Part shown: in pieces, positions 11,321-21,817 of the stretch | Numbering within the stretch: position 1 is the first letter of the stretch | Layout of the letters: the number at the start of each line of letters is the position of its first letter | From: Brachionus manjavacas | Lineage: Eukaryota; Rotifera; Eurotatoria; Ploima; Brachionidae | Reading direction: 5' to 3' | NCBI GenBank assembly: GCA_019054805.1 | Contig: JAHQIY010000001.1 | Location: 9,934,501-9,998,500 of the forward strand | DNA length: 64,000 bases | The notes under the pieces: model-generated | Told to the model about the DNA's origin: nothing | Seen by the model: only the letters and a program-made list of their open reading frames with translations | Databases searched by the model: none | Program-made: the position numbers and the translations under genes

Positions 11321-11998
11321 ATGCCAAAATTACCACGAGTTATGCAAAAAATGAAGTAGGAAAAACTCAAAACAAAAAAAATCCTAATAGATTTTAATTA
11401 AGACAAAGTGAAAATATTGAAAATGTGCGATGCCAGAAATGTCTGGAAAAAGGTCATTGGACATATGAGTAATAATTATTGAAAGTAATTAATTTTATTT
11501 AAATTATTTACCAAAAAAGATGCAATGGAAAACGAAAATACTCTGAAAGACCATCTCGTACTAAAATTTTAAAAAAGAAAGTAAAAGAAATTGAAAATCA
11601 GCAAAAATCGCAATTATTGTAAGAAAACAATCATTTATCTTTTTTTAACATAATTACAGACTTTTATAAAAAACAGAAAGCTTCAAGAGGCAATCAAACA
11701 TGATTATGAATCCAGAGAAAATGCAAATTCTGATGCTGAAAAGTAAAAAATTTATATTTATTTTGACAAGTTAACAAATTTAATTTCCATAAGTGATGAA
11801 GTTAAAAAAATTGATCGAAAATCAGGTCAAAGTAGCACTTCGAGTAGCAGCAGCTCTAGTTCTAGTAATAGTAGCAGTGATAGTGAGTCAGATAATGAAA
11901 ATTCGTCAGGAAGTTCCAGCTCATCAAGTTCGAGCAGTTCGAGCAGTTCAAGCGAATCAAGCGATGAAGAAAATGAAAGAAAAAAAGTCAAACGGTGA
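11321..11998 (+). CDS. ZCCHC10: ZCCHC10-like zinc-knuckle, Ser-rich protein, 156 aa
   Basis: Five small exons: 11321-11355, 11403-11468, 11520-11618, 11677-11742 and 11794-11998. Introns are 47-58 nt and total coding length is 471 nt. The start MPKLPRVMQK leads into [20 protein letters not shown], a CX2CX4HX4C zinc knuckle (Cys22, Cys25, His30, Cys35). This matches the ZCCHC10 core, including the following RKY and RPSRT residues. The C-terminal half is a long Ser run broken by acidic residues and ends in a basic tail (ERKKVKR), as in ZCCHC10. The family is small and probably nuclear and nucleic-acid binding; its role is not well defined. The acceptor at 11676 was preferred over one at 11659, which would bring a stop. 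The Ser region is also open in another frame; that frame is not the gene. Confidence 0.85.
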
Positions 11999-12061
11999 AA
12001 AATATTTTGTAAATAATTTCATTAAATTCACCTGAAATTTTAAATTTACACAATATGTTGT

Positions 12062-12067
12062 AATAAA
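12062..12067 (+). terminator. Poly(A) signal of the ZCCHC10-like gene
   Basis: AATAAA 64 nt after the TGA at 11996-11998, followed by a second AATAAA-like site near 12088. Confidence 0.6.
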
Positions 12068-12117
12068 AGTATTAAATTTTTTTGTCAATAAATTTAATTT
12101 TTTTGAAATATCAATCT

Positions 12118-12858
12118 ATGTCGATTTACACATATTTTAGGAGAAGTTCAAAATTGGAATTCAATACGAAGCCATTGCGCATTCATAGTGATCCGGTTTT
12201 TTTAAAATAATTTTAATTTAAGTCCTAAATCTTCAAATTTAATTTCAAATACTTAAAAAGTTTAAGGCATTATTTTTTTTGGAAAAAATAATATCACTCT
12301 CAGATATTCTTTTTCAGTGATTAACTTTAAAAAAAAATACATATTGGCTATAGCTGCAGAATCTTTTTAGGATTTATGCTCATTAATTTTAATAATATTT
12401 GCTACTGTTGATTTAAAAAAAAATAGATTAGCTAATATGTTTTCAGACGAATCAATTATTTAATTTAAATTTAATGCAAAATGAAAAAGAGAAACATAAA
12501 AATAATTTTTTTTGTTTTTTTTAAAAGAAGTAGAGAAAATAGCCAAAATCTCTAACAACATAGAAAACAAGAAAAAACGTTTCAACGATTCAAAAAAGAA
12601 AAAAAAAAGGTTAACTTTCGAAAGATTTGACAAACAAATAGCATCACAAGTCTACTAAAATTTAAGTGAAAAAAATTAAAAATTCAACAAAATTCAATAA
12701 ACTATTAAAAGAATCTTAATTTATATATCTCTTTATATTTAAGACTACATTTTCCGGAACAAATTGTCCCAGAAGAAGGCATCCCTGTTCAAGGAATTAG
12801 TATAAAAAATTCGATTCAAGAGCCCAACAAGATTTTTTCATTACAAAGCTTGGATTAA
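12118..12858 (+). CDS. Possible small three-exon gene, 88 aa, unrecognised
   Basis: A model with exons 12118-12187, 12528-12609 and 12744-12858 closes in phase to 88 aa. It starts MSIYTYFRRSSKLEFNTK, has a Lys-rich stretch (FNDSKKKKKR) that could be a nuclear signal, and ends LHFPEQIVPEEGIPVQGI... FSLQSLD then TAA. The last exon is the best supported: acceptor ATTTAAG, balanced composition with Pro, Gly and Glu, and agreement in phase with the Lys-rich exon (AG|A). The first exon is weaker, because its donor GTGATC is non-ideal and an alternative donor eight bases on breaks the phase. No clear poly(A) signal follows. I do not recognise the protein. It lies 120 bp after the ZCCHC10-like stop, on the same strand. 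Confidence 0.4.
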
Positions 12859-13667
12859 TTTTTAGCCATAATTCTTTCGATTGCTCTCTAACACCGTTAT
12901 AAAAAGGGATAGTAAAAAAAGATAGGTTAAGATGAAAATTTACATCTTGAATCTATTAATATTTCTAGAAAAATCAAAACTTTACTAACTGATAAAGTAT
13001 AAAATTATGTTAAAAGCTTGGTTTAAAAAAGAATCTCATAAAAATTTTGGAAATCAAACATTCTTTAAGCTCAAATACAAAAGCGCCAATGGTATTTTTA
13101 TATGTGTTTTTTTCATTTTAAATACTGATTATAATCTTTTTCTATTAAAAACTTAACTATGAATTAAAATTCATTTTTTGAATTTAGAAATTATTAAAAT
13201 TTAAAGACTAATATTAAATTTTAAGACTAATATTTTAATATTAAAATTATTAGTATTTTAGAGATTCCTTTTTTTGAATCAAAGTAAAAAATATAAAATT
13301 TTCGTTTATATATTGTTAAATATAATTTAACTTGATGATTAAATAATTTAAAACTAAAAAAACGATTATAAATAAATATTTTATTAAAGATGATAAATAT
13401 ATTGATATAATTTTATATTTAAATAACATGAAAAACGATTGAGACTTTTTAAATCCTTGAAGGTGATAACGGTATTAATACACGAGCGCTGTTGTTTTTA
13501 AATACCAACTTATATTCATATAAATTCAAAAATTTAAATTTTGAAATATTTTCTGAAATGAAATAAAAAAATTGTCAATAAAATGATATTAATATTTTCA
13601 AAAATTAGATTAATATTATATTTTAAAGAAAACTTGCTCAGAGATTATTTATTCTAGTAATTAAGTA
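12859..13667. other. Intergenic, nothing recognised
   Basis: AT-rich sequence between the small unrecognised gene and the pogo-like element. No coding or structured feature is seen. Confidence 0.5.
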
Positions 13668-14879
13668 CAGTCGAACCCCGACATAACCAGAAAGTCGGGC
13701 GGAAATTATCCTGCTCGTTATATTGATACTCGTTGTATCGAAATCCCATAAAAAAACGATGGACAAAAAGATTTTTGGTTTCTAAAATTTTATTAAACAA
13801 AAATAAACAAATGGTTAACAAAATAAAAATTATTTAAAAAAATCAGAAATAGATGTTTGTTTTGTATTGCATTTTTCAATTACAATATTTTCAATATTAA
13901 ATAAAAAATCAACGATACTTGAATAATCTTCCTTTTTATTCAAAAAGAAATATTTTAGATCATTAATTCGATCAATTGCATTTTTTGAACTAGCTGTTAG
14001 CTGTTTGAAATAGCTGTTTTTTCTGATTTAGAAATTTCTTCGGTATCTGAATCACTTTTAACATTGTCCTCTGTAACGGTTTTTGAGTTGAAAATTTCTA
14101 GATCAGATAAAGAGGCATTTACTTCCAAATTTAAATCGATTAAAACATAAGCATGCTTTTCTAAGTCCAATTTTCTTTCAAAATTTGATAATTCAGCGAT
14201 ATCTTTGTTTTCTTCATTTTCGCTTTCTAAATCACTGAATAAAAAAACAGCATTGAAACCAGCTTTTCAAAAATATCTTTGGATTGTTAGTAAGGTCACA
14301 TTATTATATTTTTGAACTTGTTCAAACCAAAACAAAACTGATTTATCGACATCATCGTAACTAGACAATTTAATTCTTTTTTTTAGGACTGCATAAGTTT
14401 TTTTCATAATGCTCTAAAACTTTTGCCTTTGAAAAAAGAATCGTTAATATTGTCGATGTGCTAGTTCCATTTTCTTTTGTGAGTGAAGTGGTAGTTACTT
14501 TTTGATTGCTATGTTTATTTATATATTTCGAATTTAGTCTCAATCAAGATCTAAATCCCCATTTTTCAGCGATATTTTTTGGCATTTTTGAATATAATTA
14601 CTATTAATAATTCTTATCAATTTTTAATGAGTAAAGACAGTAAGTTTTTTTTTTTATTATTGAATTTCTTGCTATTTATCAGAAATTAATTGTTTGAAAT
14701 ATTTTTTCGCGCTCATTAAATGAAGTTTATTTTCTTAAGAAAATGATTAAGCGGTTTTTTACAAACAGCCCGTTCTATCAAGTTTTCGTTATATCGAAAC
14801 AATTTTTATATCTTTTTAAATTGTTTGTTCCGGGAATACAGCTCGTTAAATGGAGTCTCGTTATATCGAGGTTCGACTG
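13668..14879 (-). mobile_element. Pogo/Tigger-like DNA transposon, internally deleted (1.2 kb)
   Basis: The terminal inverted repeats start CAGTCGAACCCCGACATAAC at the left and, reverse-complemented, CAGTCGAACCTCGATATAAC at the right. Each is flanked by TA (13666-13667 and 14880-14881), as expected for a Tc1/mariner-superfamily target duplication. On the minus strand, about 14500-14300, are remnants of the pogo N-terminal DNA-binding region: STILTILFSKAKVLEHYEKN, then DDVDKSVLFWFEQVQKYNN, resembling the CENP-B type HTH. It then passes directly, across an in-frame stop near 14263, into KAGFNAVFLF and an acidic C-terminal tail. The DDE catalytic domain is missing, so this is a non-autonomous deletion derivative. 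Confidence 0.85.
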
Positions 14880-14881
14880 TA

Positions 14882-15321
14882 AAAAGATCCAAAAAAATAA
14901 ACAAAAACTTTTTATCAAATTATTTTGACACATAATAGCAGAACTAAACTAAAGTTATAAAAAAAAATTCTTTAAAAATCACTTTCAAATGTCTATATCA
15001 AGAATGCATGATATTTTTGCATGAAAAGAAAAATTTTAAACTAATTTAATATAAACTGAATGCATGCAAATTTTTCTTTTGAAAAAATTGAGTTAAGTTT
15101 ATATGCTAAATTTGTTTAAAATTAAAATTTATTTTATACAAAATAATCTTTATTTAAAATCCGATCTTTCTGCTATTTATCCAGGCATGAAAACTCATCT
15201 TATTCAACTTTTTGTTAGTGTCATATAAAAATTTTTTTTTAATAATATTTTGAAATTAATATTGCATCATTTTCAACTAATTAGTTATTCTAGATTGACC
15301 ATTTGAATCAAAGGTCTAGAA
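14882..15321. other. DNM1L upstream region
   Basis: AT-rich sequence containing the promoter and 5' UTR of DNM1L by position. An acceptor-like TTATTCTAG ends at about 15293, shortly before the ATG, and could mark a 5' UTR intron or spliced-leader site. No core promoter motif can be assigned. Confidence 0.35.
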
Positions 15322-18300
15322 ATGGAGGCTCTAATTCCGGTTTTGAATAAATTACAAGATGTTTTTAACACTGTAGGACACGAAAGCATCCAATTGCCTC
15401 AAATAGTCGTTGTTGGAACCCAAGTAAATTATTTTTTTTTCAATTTTATTTTGTTTTCAATATTTTGTTAAATTTTTTAGAGCTCCGGAAAAAGTTCAGT
15501 TCTTGAAAATTTAGTAGGACGAGATTTTTTGCCACGAGGAACTGGAATAGTTACAAGACGACCTTTAATTTTACAGCTAATTTATACTCCTAAAGAAAAT
15601 AAAGAAACAATTAGTGATGACTCGGATAATTTGAATGACAATGTACCTAAAGAAGCTGATGAATGGGGTATTTTCCTGCATGCGAAGAATAAGACTTTTA
15701 CAGATTTCAGTGCAATAAGACAAGAAATCGAGGATGAGACTGAACGGGCGACCGGTCGAAACAAAGGTGTATCTCATGAACCAATTGTACTCAAAATTTA
15801 TTCACCAAACGTAGTCACATTAACTCTGGTTGATTTACCAGGTATCACAAAAGTTCCAGTGGGGGATCAGCCTCAAGATATCGAACATCAAATCAAAGAA
15901 ATGATTTTGAATTACATAAGCAATCCCAATTCGATAATTTTGGCCGTGTCATCGGCTAATGCAGATTTTTCAACTTCGGAGGCATTGAAATTGGCCAGGG
16001 ACGCTGATCCAGAAGGCCGGAGAACTTTAGCAGTTGTAAGTAAGCTCGATTTAATGGACCATGGTACCGATGCTTATGATGTTTTATGCGGTAGAGTTAT
16101 TCCAGTTAAACTCGGAATAGTTGGTGTCATTAATAGAAGTCAACTGGACATAAAAAATAAAAAAGTAATTAAATTTAAAATTTTGTTTTCTTTGGTCGAT
16201 AATTTGATTTTTTAAAAGCCGATTGAGGAAGCTCTCAAGGATGAAGCTTCATTTTTACAGAAACATTATCCAAGTATTGCGAGCAGGAATGGCACTCAGT
16301 ATTTAGCAAGAACTTTAAACCGACTTTTGATGCATCACATTAGAGATTGTTTACCGTCGCTTAAAACGCGGATTAATGTAATGGCATCACAATTCAGTTC
16401 ATTGGTCAATTCTTTCGGTGAACCAGTTGAAGATAAAGTAACCATTTCATTTTTTTAATATAAACAAAATATTCAAGCTTGAGCAAAATGAAAAATTCAG
16501 AAACTTTTAAAATTTCGAAAAAAAAATTAAAAAAACAATTTTCCAAAATGCAATATTTATAAAATTAAACTAAACTTAAATTTTATTTAATACTGATTTT
16601 TTTTATTATTTTAATTGTACACTATTGAAATCAATGTTTTGTATCTAGTCTTAGCTTCAAAAATTTAAAGGCTCTTGAAAATATTAAATAATTTTTAATC
16701 TAAATCTTAACTATTAATAAGCATAAATTTAATGAATTGTTGATTCTGGGATTTTAATTTTGTTAATAGCATAAGATAATGTAGAAAACTTTGTTACATT
16801 TGATCAGACTTGTTTTTAAGTCACAATTATTAAGTCAAGTCAAGTCAATGGCCTAAAATTTTTTTTTTAATAAAATAAATTTCTAAAAAACCATAATGTT
16901 AAGTTATATTGGTCAGAGTTATCTGCATTTATATAATTTTTAAACATTTTATGATTTTTTTGATTGTTAACTATAAAAAAAAAATTAGTTCAAGTCATAA
17001 CTTTAACTTAAACTTTTGTGACTTAGACTTAAAACTGTGACTTATAAACAAGTCTGCATTTGATTAATCTTTCAAGAAATATTATAGAAAAAAGGCACTT
17101 ATAGTTTGTTAAAGATTAAAGACTGAGCATCCTTTATTTTATTTTATATCTTAGGTTCTTTTTAAATACCATATTCCCTCATTCGATTATGCTGCGCCAC
17201 AAGCTCAAGTAAATCAGGTCTTGATAACGCGTTAAATTAAGAATTTTAGAGTTTGACGCGGACCTAAACCGGTGTTTAGGCCATTAGACCATGCGTTCAA
17301 AATGATATAGCATGTGGGAGATGTTCTTTTGTTCATGATCCAAAAACGTGTTTTAGCTTGTGGTGCAGAATAATGCAACAAGGTAATACGATAAATCTGT
17401 TCACAAAAAATAGCCGTTGCTCAAAAATGTACTGGAAAAGGTGATTAGCGCCTACCTAGTTTGAGATAGAAAAGGATTGTTACTTTTATAATTATGATTT
17501 TGATTGCTATTAATATATATATTTATTAATTATATTATGTAATTAACTAAATGAAATATTGAAAATAAAATATTTTTCTAAATAATTTTCTTTCATTTAA
17601 ATTTTCTTTCCTTTTCTTATTCTTTTATAATTTAAATTCATCTTGACATTTAAATTTAGGATTGGAATTTGCCTATCAGTTTTAGATTTTTTATTTTTTA
17701 AAAAAGAAAGAATATGTGAGCAAATTTTCTTTCAATATTATGCCTAGCTAAAAGTTAATAATATTCGATTTTATTATTTTCTTTCATTTACTATCAAATA
17801 AATATCATAAAATCATATCATATTTTCCCTTCTAAAATAGTTTATTTAAGACACAATGAGCGAAAAAATGGTCGAAGTCCTTCTTAAAAGACTAACAAAT
17901 GTTAAAAACCCAATTTAGAATTTATTCGATTTATATTTAAGGCGAAAAATTTAATCAGTTTTAGGATTAAATTAAAACTAAGTTAAAAAACTGATAAAAA
18001 ACCAAATTCGTTTTTTTTATTTTTTGATTCATGTGATTTTTCAGAAAAAAATAAAAAAATAACCAACAATAAAACGAATTCTCGTTGAAAAGAAAAAATT
18101 TATTTCAGAAAATTAAAACTTTTAAAATCAATAACAAATTAATTAATAAATCTATGGCATCCAAAATATTTAATAGTCCTTTATAGGGAAAACTTTTGCT
18201 GCAAATAATTACAAAGTTCGCCACGGCATACTGCGCTACAATTGAAGGAACAGCTAAAAATATCGAAACGAACGAGTTGTAAGTTCTTGAATAAAATTTT

Positions 18301-21300
18301 CTAAAGGCAATTTTAACTATACATTTTAAAATTAAGATGTGGTGGAGCCCGAATTTGTTATATATTTCATGAAACGTTTGGCAAAGTGTTAGAATCCGTT
18401 GAACCTTTAGGTGGACTTACACGATTAGACATTTTAACAGCCATAAGAAACGCGACGGTTAGTTATATTTTTTTTAAAATTTTTTTTGATTAAATTGCTT
18501 GACTTTGGTGGATACATCTTGCTGAATTTTTCGAAAATTTTCCAAAAGCTCCAAAGTGGTAGCTCGACTATATTCGTTCATTATTTCTAATTGTTTTTTT
18601 TTCAATGAACTTCGGCTCATGTTTATTCTTATAGGCGGATTTATGGAAGTTTTTACTGAATTTGTGGGCAGTTTTTCACTATACTTTGGGCGATGACCCA
18701 TAAATTCCGATTTTTTAAAGCTTGACACACTTGACTTTGCTGAGCAATAGCTACTCGAGCTCTTCCGCGATTCATTATCTTGATTTTTTGTACTTTTTCT
18801 GGCAAATTTACCCAAGTCTAAATTAATGTTGCTTGTCCAGTCCAAATGAGATCTAGTTGAGTTGTATTCGAATGTATTCTTTGCTCTATTTGGTCTAGAG
18901 TCAATTTGTGAAGTGATCGGTCTAACTTTTTTATCAGTTTCTTTAAAAATCTCATTAAAATCGATTGAGTTCGAGTACAAAGAGGTGGCGCTGCGGTCAG
19001 ACATCTCTTGTTTTGACTCAGAACAGCTTGATTTCGATGTCACATTGCTTCGACTTGAAGATGAATTTCCTGAACTTCCTGGAGAGTTTAAGATTCGCTC
19101 AAACAAAGCTTTTTGTCGATTTTGAACATAAGTCAAATCAATCCTGGACTTGGAAGATTTTTCATTCAATGGCAATTTTTTCACTCTAGTGCCATTTGAA
19201 GCGTGAATTTGAGAGATGGACCGTACTTTTGAACTATCAGTCATGTCTAAACTCGATTTGGACTCAAATTTAGACTTTTTACTTCCGTTTTTTCCCATAA
19301 AAACACTGTTTGATTGAAATGACTTCATTTTAGCAAAGTATCCAGTGGTCTTTTGGCACTCACGTAGAAAAATAATAAGCTCATCTGAGGTTCTTTGGTG
19401 CTTTAAGCGGTACTTCATTTCATCGCTGTTTAGCTGTTGTAATCGTTTAGAGAGTAAATTTTCCTGATGTTTGTTGGCATGAAATTTGACATGCATCAAG
19501 TTTGGTTGGGGTATTGTATTCGGTGAGGTTTCCTTCAGCGGCATCTTGGCAAATGACATAAATTTCACAAGTTTTATGTAATTTTCACTGATCGTTGCAT
19601 TTTAGACCTATTTTTTTCTAAAGTATTCAAATATTTGTAATTAATATAAGAGCAAAAAAAAGGATCTAAAGATGACAAATATTGATTTGCCGACTAATTC
19701 ATTGTTGCCAGGCTGGCTCAATAAAAAACGATGGGGAACCAATTCAAGTCAAGATTTAATTAACTTAAAGTATAATGGACAAGTTACGACTGAAAAGCTA
19801 TTTATTTACGATTAATTTTTAAAATTCTGGAGGCTCATTAGCTCAAAAGTTAATTTATTTAGAATTGTTTGTCCTCTTTTATCGCTATCCGAAAACAAGT
19901 TCGTTTTTTGGAAATAAAAGTTAAAATTTCCAATCCAAGGAATAACAATCAAATTTATTTATTTTTATTGTTGATATTCTTGATTATTTTTTATTCTAAA
20001 TTCTAAGATTTGGAACTTACATTTTACCGCAGCTTACGTAACAGTTGTTTCAGGGCTAGATTTAAAAAAAAATATATAAATCTCCGCATTTTACCGAATT
20101 TTAACTTCGAGCGAATTTTACTTTCATTTTCTTGGAGCTAAATTTTCAACTTGTTTTTCTAATGATTGTCAGAAAAGAATAAAAAAATGCACACATATGC
20201 CCTCTGGAAACGCTGATTTTCACATTTCTAGAATTTAAAATACTAAAAAAATGTAAAAATAAATTCTAAATCATCGATAAAAATCTTATTTATTTTTTTG
20301 CTAAACAAATCAATTGAATTTACATCTGAAACTCATGATTTACAATTAAACTTTTTTAAGGGTCCTAGGCCAAGTCTGTTTGTTCCAGAGGTATCGTTCG
20401 AGCTTTTGGTAAAACGCCAAATTCGTCGTTTAGAAGAACCATCTCTAAGATGCGTCGAATTAGTTCATGAAGAGCTTCAACGCATAATTCAACAATGCGG
20501 CGCAGAAGTAAGCTTTAAACTTGGTTTCAAAAGGATACAAACAAAAAGCTTCAAAGTAATTATTAACTAATTAAGTTATTTTTTATTCATAGCTCTTTAT
20601 CGATCAGAGTAAATTAACTTTTAACTCTAAACACTAATTCATGTTTTTCTCAGTATACTTAACTTTTATTTTGTTAATTCATAAGAAAAATTTCAATTGA
20701 GCTAATGTTACGTAACATTGTGCCGTAAAACCTTACAATTTAGAAACTTTTTTTTATTTTAAATTTTCTTATTGTTATATTACGATTTCTTACGTTATTA
20801 ACTTTTATTGCCATTTAATTACTTTATTTATGGGTCCATGGACAAAATCTTAATAGATTAATTTTATTTCTAAGAAACTCAAGATTTTTCGAAAGCGTTT
20901 ACATTATTTCCTTGAAGCTTTTTTTGTAAAAGTTCCATAGAAATTTTATTATTTACTCTAAAAAGCAAGAGCTCCTTAGATTCCCGAAACTGCATGAAAA
21001 AATAGTCGATGTAGTTACTGCTTTGCTGAGAAAAAGGTTGCCAATTACCAACAAAATGGTCGAGAATCTAGTTCACATAGAACTAGCATACATAAACACA
21101 AAGCACCCGGATTTCTACGAAGTCAATTTGATCCAAAAAGCCCTAACAAACGGAGACTTCGAGAAAAATTACGAAAAACCATCTAATCAAAGTACAGTTA
21201 ACACCACCAATTTGAAAAATGCCATGAATAATTTAAGCATTAATTCGGCTTCCAATACTGCCAGTTCTCCCAAACAAAATCCTAGCTTTGGCTCAACATC

Positions 21301-21742
21301 GAACTTAGATGCACCCCATCCTCAAGAGTCGGTTCAAAACGGACTTAACTTTTATCAAGAACCAGTAATCATTTTTGAAAAAAAACTTAACCAAAAAAAT
21401 ATTTTTTCTATTTAACAGAATGCACCAATTGCACGAAAACTTACGCCTCGTGAACAAAGAGATTGTGAAGTTATTGAACGGCTGATAAAATCATATTTCC
21501 TAATAATTCGCAAAAATATTCAAGATAGTGTACCTAAAGCTATAATGCACTTTTTGGTCAATGATGCAAAAGATAATCTGCAATCAGAGTTGGTGGCAAA
21601 TTTGTACAAAACTTCACAAGACGAAGTTTTGGAAGAATCGCCTTACATTGCTGCCAGAAGACGCGAGGCTTCTGAAATGCTAGAAGCTCTGCAAAAAGCC
21701 AGTTTGATAATCAGTGAAATTAGAGAGACAACTTTGTGGTAA
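15322..21742 (+). CDS. DNM1L: Dynamin-1-like protein (Drp1), 695 aa
   Basis: Eight exons: 15322-15423, 15481-16164, 16219-16437, 18187-18278, 18337-18457, 20361-20507, 20966-21364 and 21419-21742. Together they make 2088 nt in phase. The start [19 protein letters not shown] is almost the human Drp1 N-terminus. Drp1 is a cytosolic GTPase that assembles round mitochondria and peroxisomes and drives fission. Visible motifs are the P-loop GTQSSGKS with Lys38, [11 protein letters not shown] (switch I), DLPG near residue 152, SKLDLMD as the G4 motif and VINRSQLDI. The stalk follows ([36 protein letters not shown]), then a short Asn/Ser-rich variable domain (about 497-588) in place of a pleckstrin domain. 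The GTPase effector region ([16 protein letters not shown] to the end, ETTLW) closes the protein. Intron 3 carries a MITE and intron 5 carries nested genes. Length fits the family (about 700-740). Confidence 0.97.
16438..18186 (+). other. DNM1L intron 3 (1.75 kb)
   Basis: Donor GTAACC, acceptor TTATAG. It contains the MITE at 17169-17391; otherwise it is AT-rich with no coding sequence recognised. Confidence 0.85.
17169..17391. mobile_element. MITE copy A (TA-flanked, TIR consensus about CAGTATTCCCTCGTTCGATTA)
   Basis: About 223 bp inside DNM1L intron 3. The left end CCATATTCCCTCATTCGATT and the right end (reverse complement TCGTATTACCTTGTTGCATT) form imperfect terminal inverted repeats of ~35 bp that include CTGCGCCACAAGCT. 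TA flanks both ends. The interior aligns with the reverse complement of 49802-49986, so the two are the same family in opposite orientation. It is non-coding; the TA duplication suggests mobilisation by a Tc1/mariner-superfamily transposase. Confidence 0.8.
18474..19559 (-). CDS. Intronless gene nested antisense in DNM1L intron 5, 361 aa, unknown
   Basis: A single open frame on the strand opposite DNM1L, wholly inside intron 5. The first ATG is at 19559 ([14 protein letters not shown]); a longer reading would need a GTG start nine bases upstream. The protein is Ser-, Lys- and Asn-rich and basic. An N-terminal segment (about residues 28-80, [20 protein letters not shown]... [15 protein letters not shown]) is likely helical. 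The middle is Ser-rich and low in complexity, and the C-terminal part (about 325-361) is also helical and charged. There is no signal peptide or membrane span. At this length and with this composition (Cys, Trp, His and Pro present) it is unlikely to be chance. I do not recognise a family. Its stop lies only 16 nt from DNM1L exon 5, so its 3' UTR must run antisense through that exon. Confidence 0.72.
   Translation of the reverse strand: MSFAKMPLKETSPNTIPQPNLMHVKFHANKHQENLLSKRLQQLNSDEMKYRLKHQRTSDELIIFLRECQKTTGYFAKMKSFQSNSVFMGKNGSKKSKFESKSSLDMTDSSKVRSISQIHASNGTRVKKLPLNEKSSKSRIDLTYVQNRQKALFERILNSPGSSGNSSSSRSNVTSKSSCSESKQEMSDRSATSLYSNSIDFNEIFKETDKKVRPITSQIDSRPNRAKNTFEYNSTRSHLDWTSNINLDLGKFARKSTKNQDNESRKSSSSYCSAKSSVSSFKKSEFMGHRPKYSEKLPTNSVKTSINPPIRINMSRSSLKKKQLEIMNEYSRATTLELLENFRKIQQDVSTKVKQFNQKKF
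19672..19815 (+). CDS. Possible 47-aa protein, divergent from the nested gene
   Basis: ATG to TAA of 48 codons on the DNM1L strand inside intron 5, starting 113 bp from the divergent start of the antisense nested gene. It reads [20 protein letters not shown] and then a Trp-Gly, ending EKLFIYD. Two Trp plus Pro and Gly codons are unusual for chance ORFs in this AT-rich sequence, and AATAAA follows 98 nt after the stop (19913-19918). No membrane segment or known domain was recognised. It could instead be the first exon of a longer transcript. Confidence 0.4.
   Translation: MTNIDLPTNSLLPGWLNKKRWGTNSSQDLINLKYNGQVTTEKLFIYD
19913..19918 (+). terminator. Possible poly(A) signal after the 47-aa ORF
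   Basis: AATAAA within DNM1L intron 5, 98 nt after the short ORF stop. Alternatively it is a chance hexamer. Confidence 0.35.
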
Positions 21743-21811
21743 ATAGACATCCAAATTATTGAAATGCATTCTTGATATTTCTCAATCGCCAAAATAGCAC
21801 TGTTCTATCTT

Positions 21812-21817
21812 AATAAA
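21812..21817 (+). terminator. Poly(A) signal of DNM1L
   Basis: AATAAA 70 nt after the DNM1L stop codon, the first canonical hexamer downstream. Confidence 0.6.

Noticed and set aside
11660-11676. Alternative acceptor at 11659 for exon 4 of the ZCCHC10-like gene
   Set aside because: It would place an in-frame TAA directly after the junction; the acceptor at 11676 keeps the frame.
11793-12035. 80-codon ORF over the Ser-rich exon of the ZCCHC10-like gene
   Set aside because: It is a different frame of the AGC/AGT repeat. The Ser frame fits the spliced gene and the family.
12442-12515. Possible extra exon TNQLFNLNLMQNEKEK in the small gene
   Set aside because: The only donor would leave a 14-nt intron, too short to splice.
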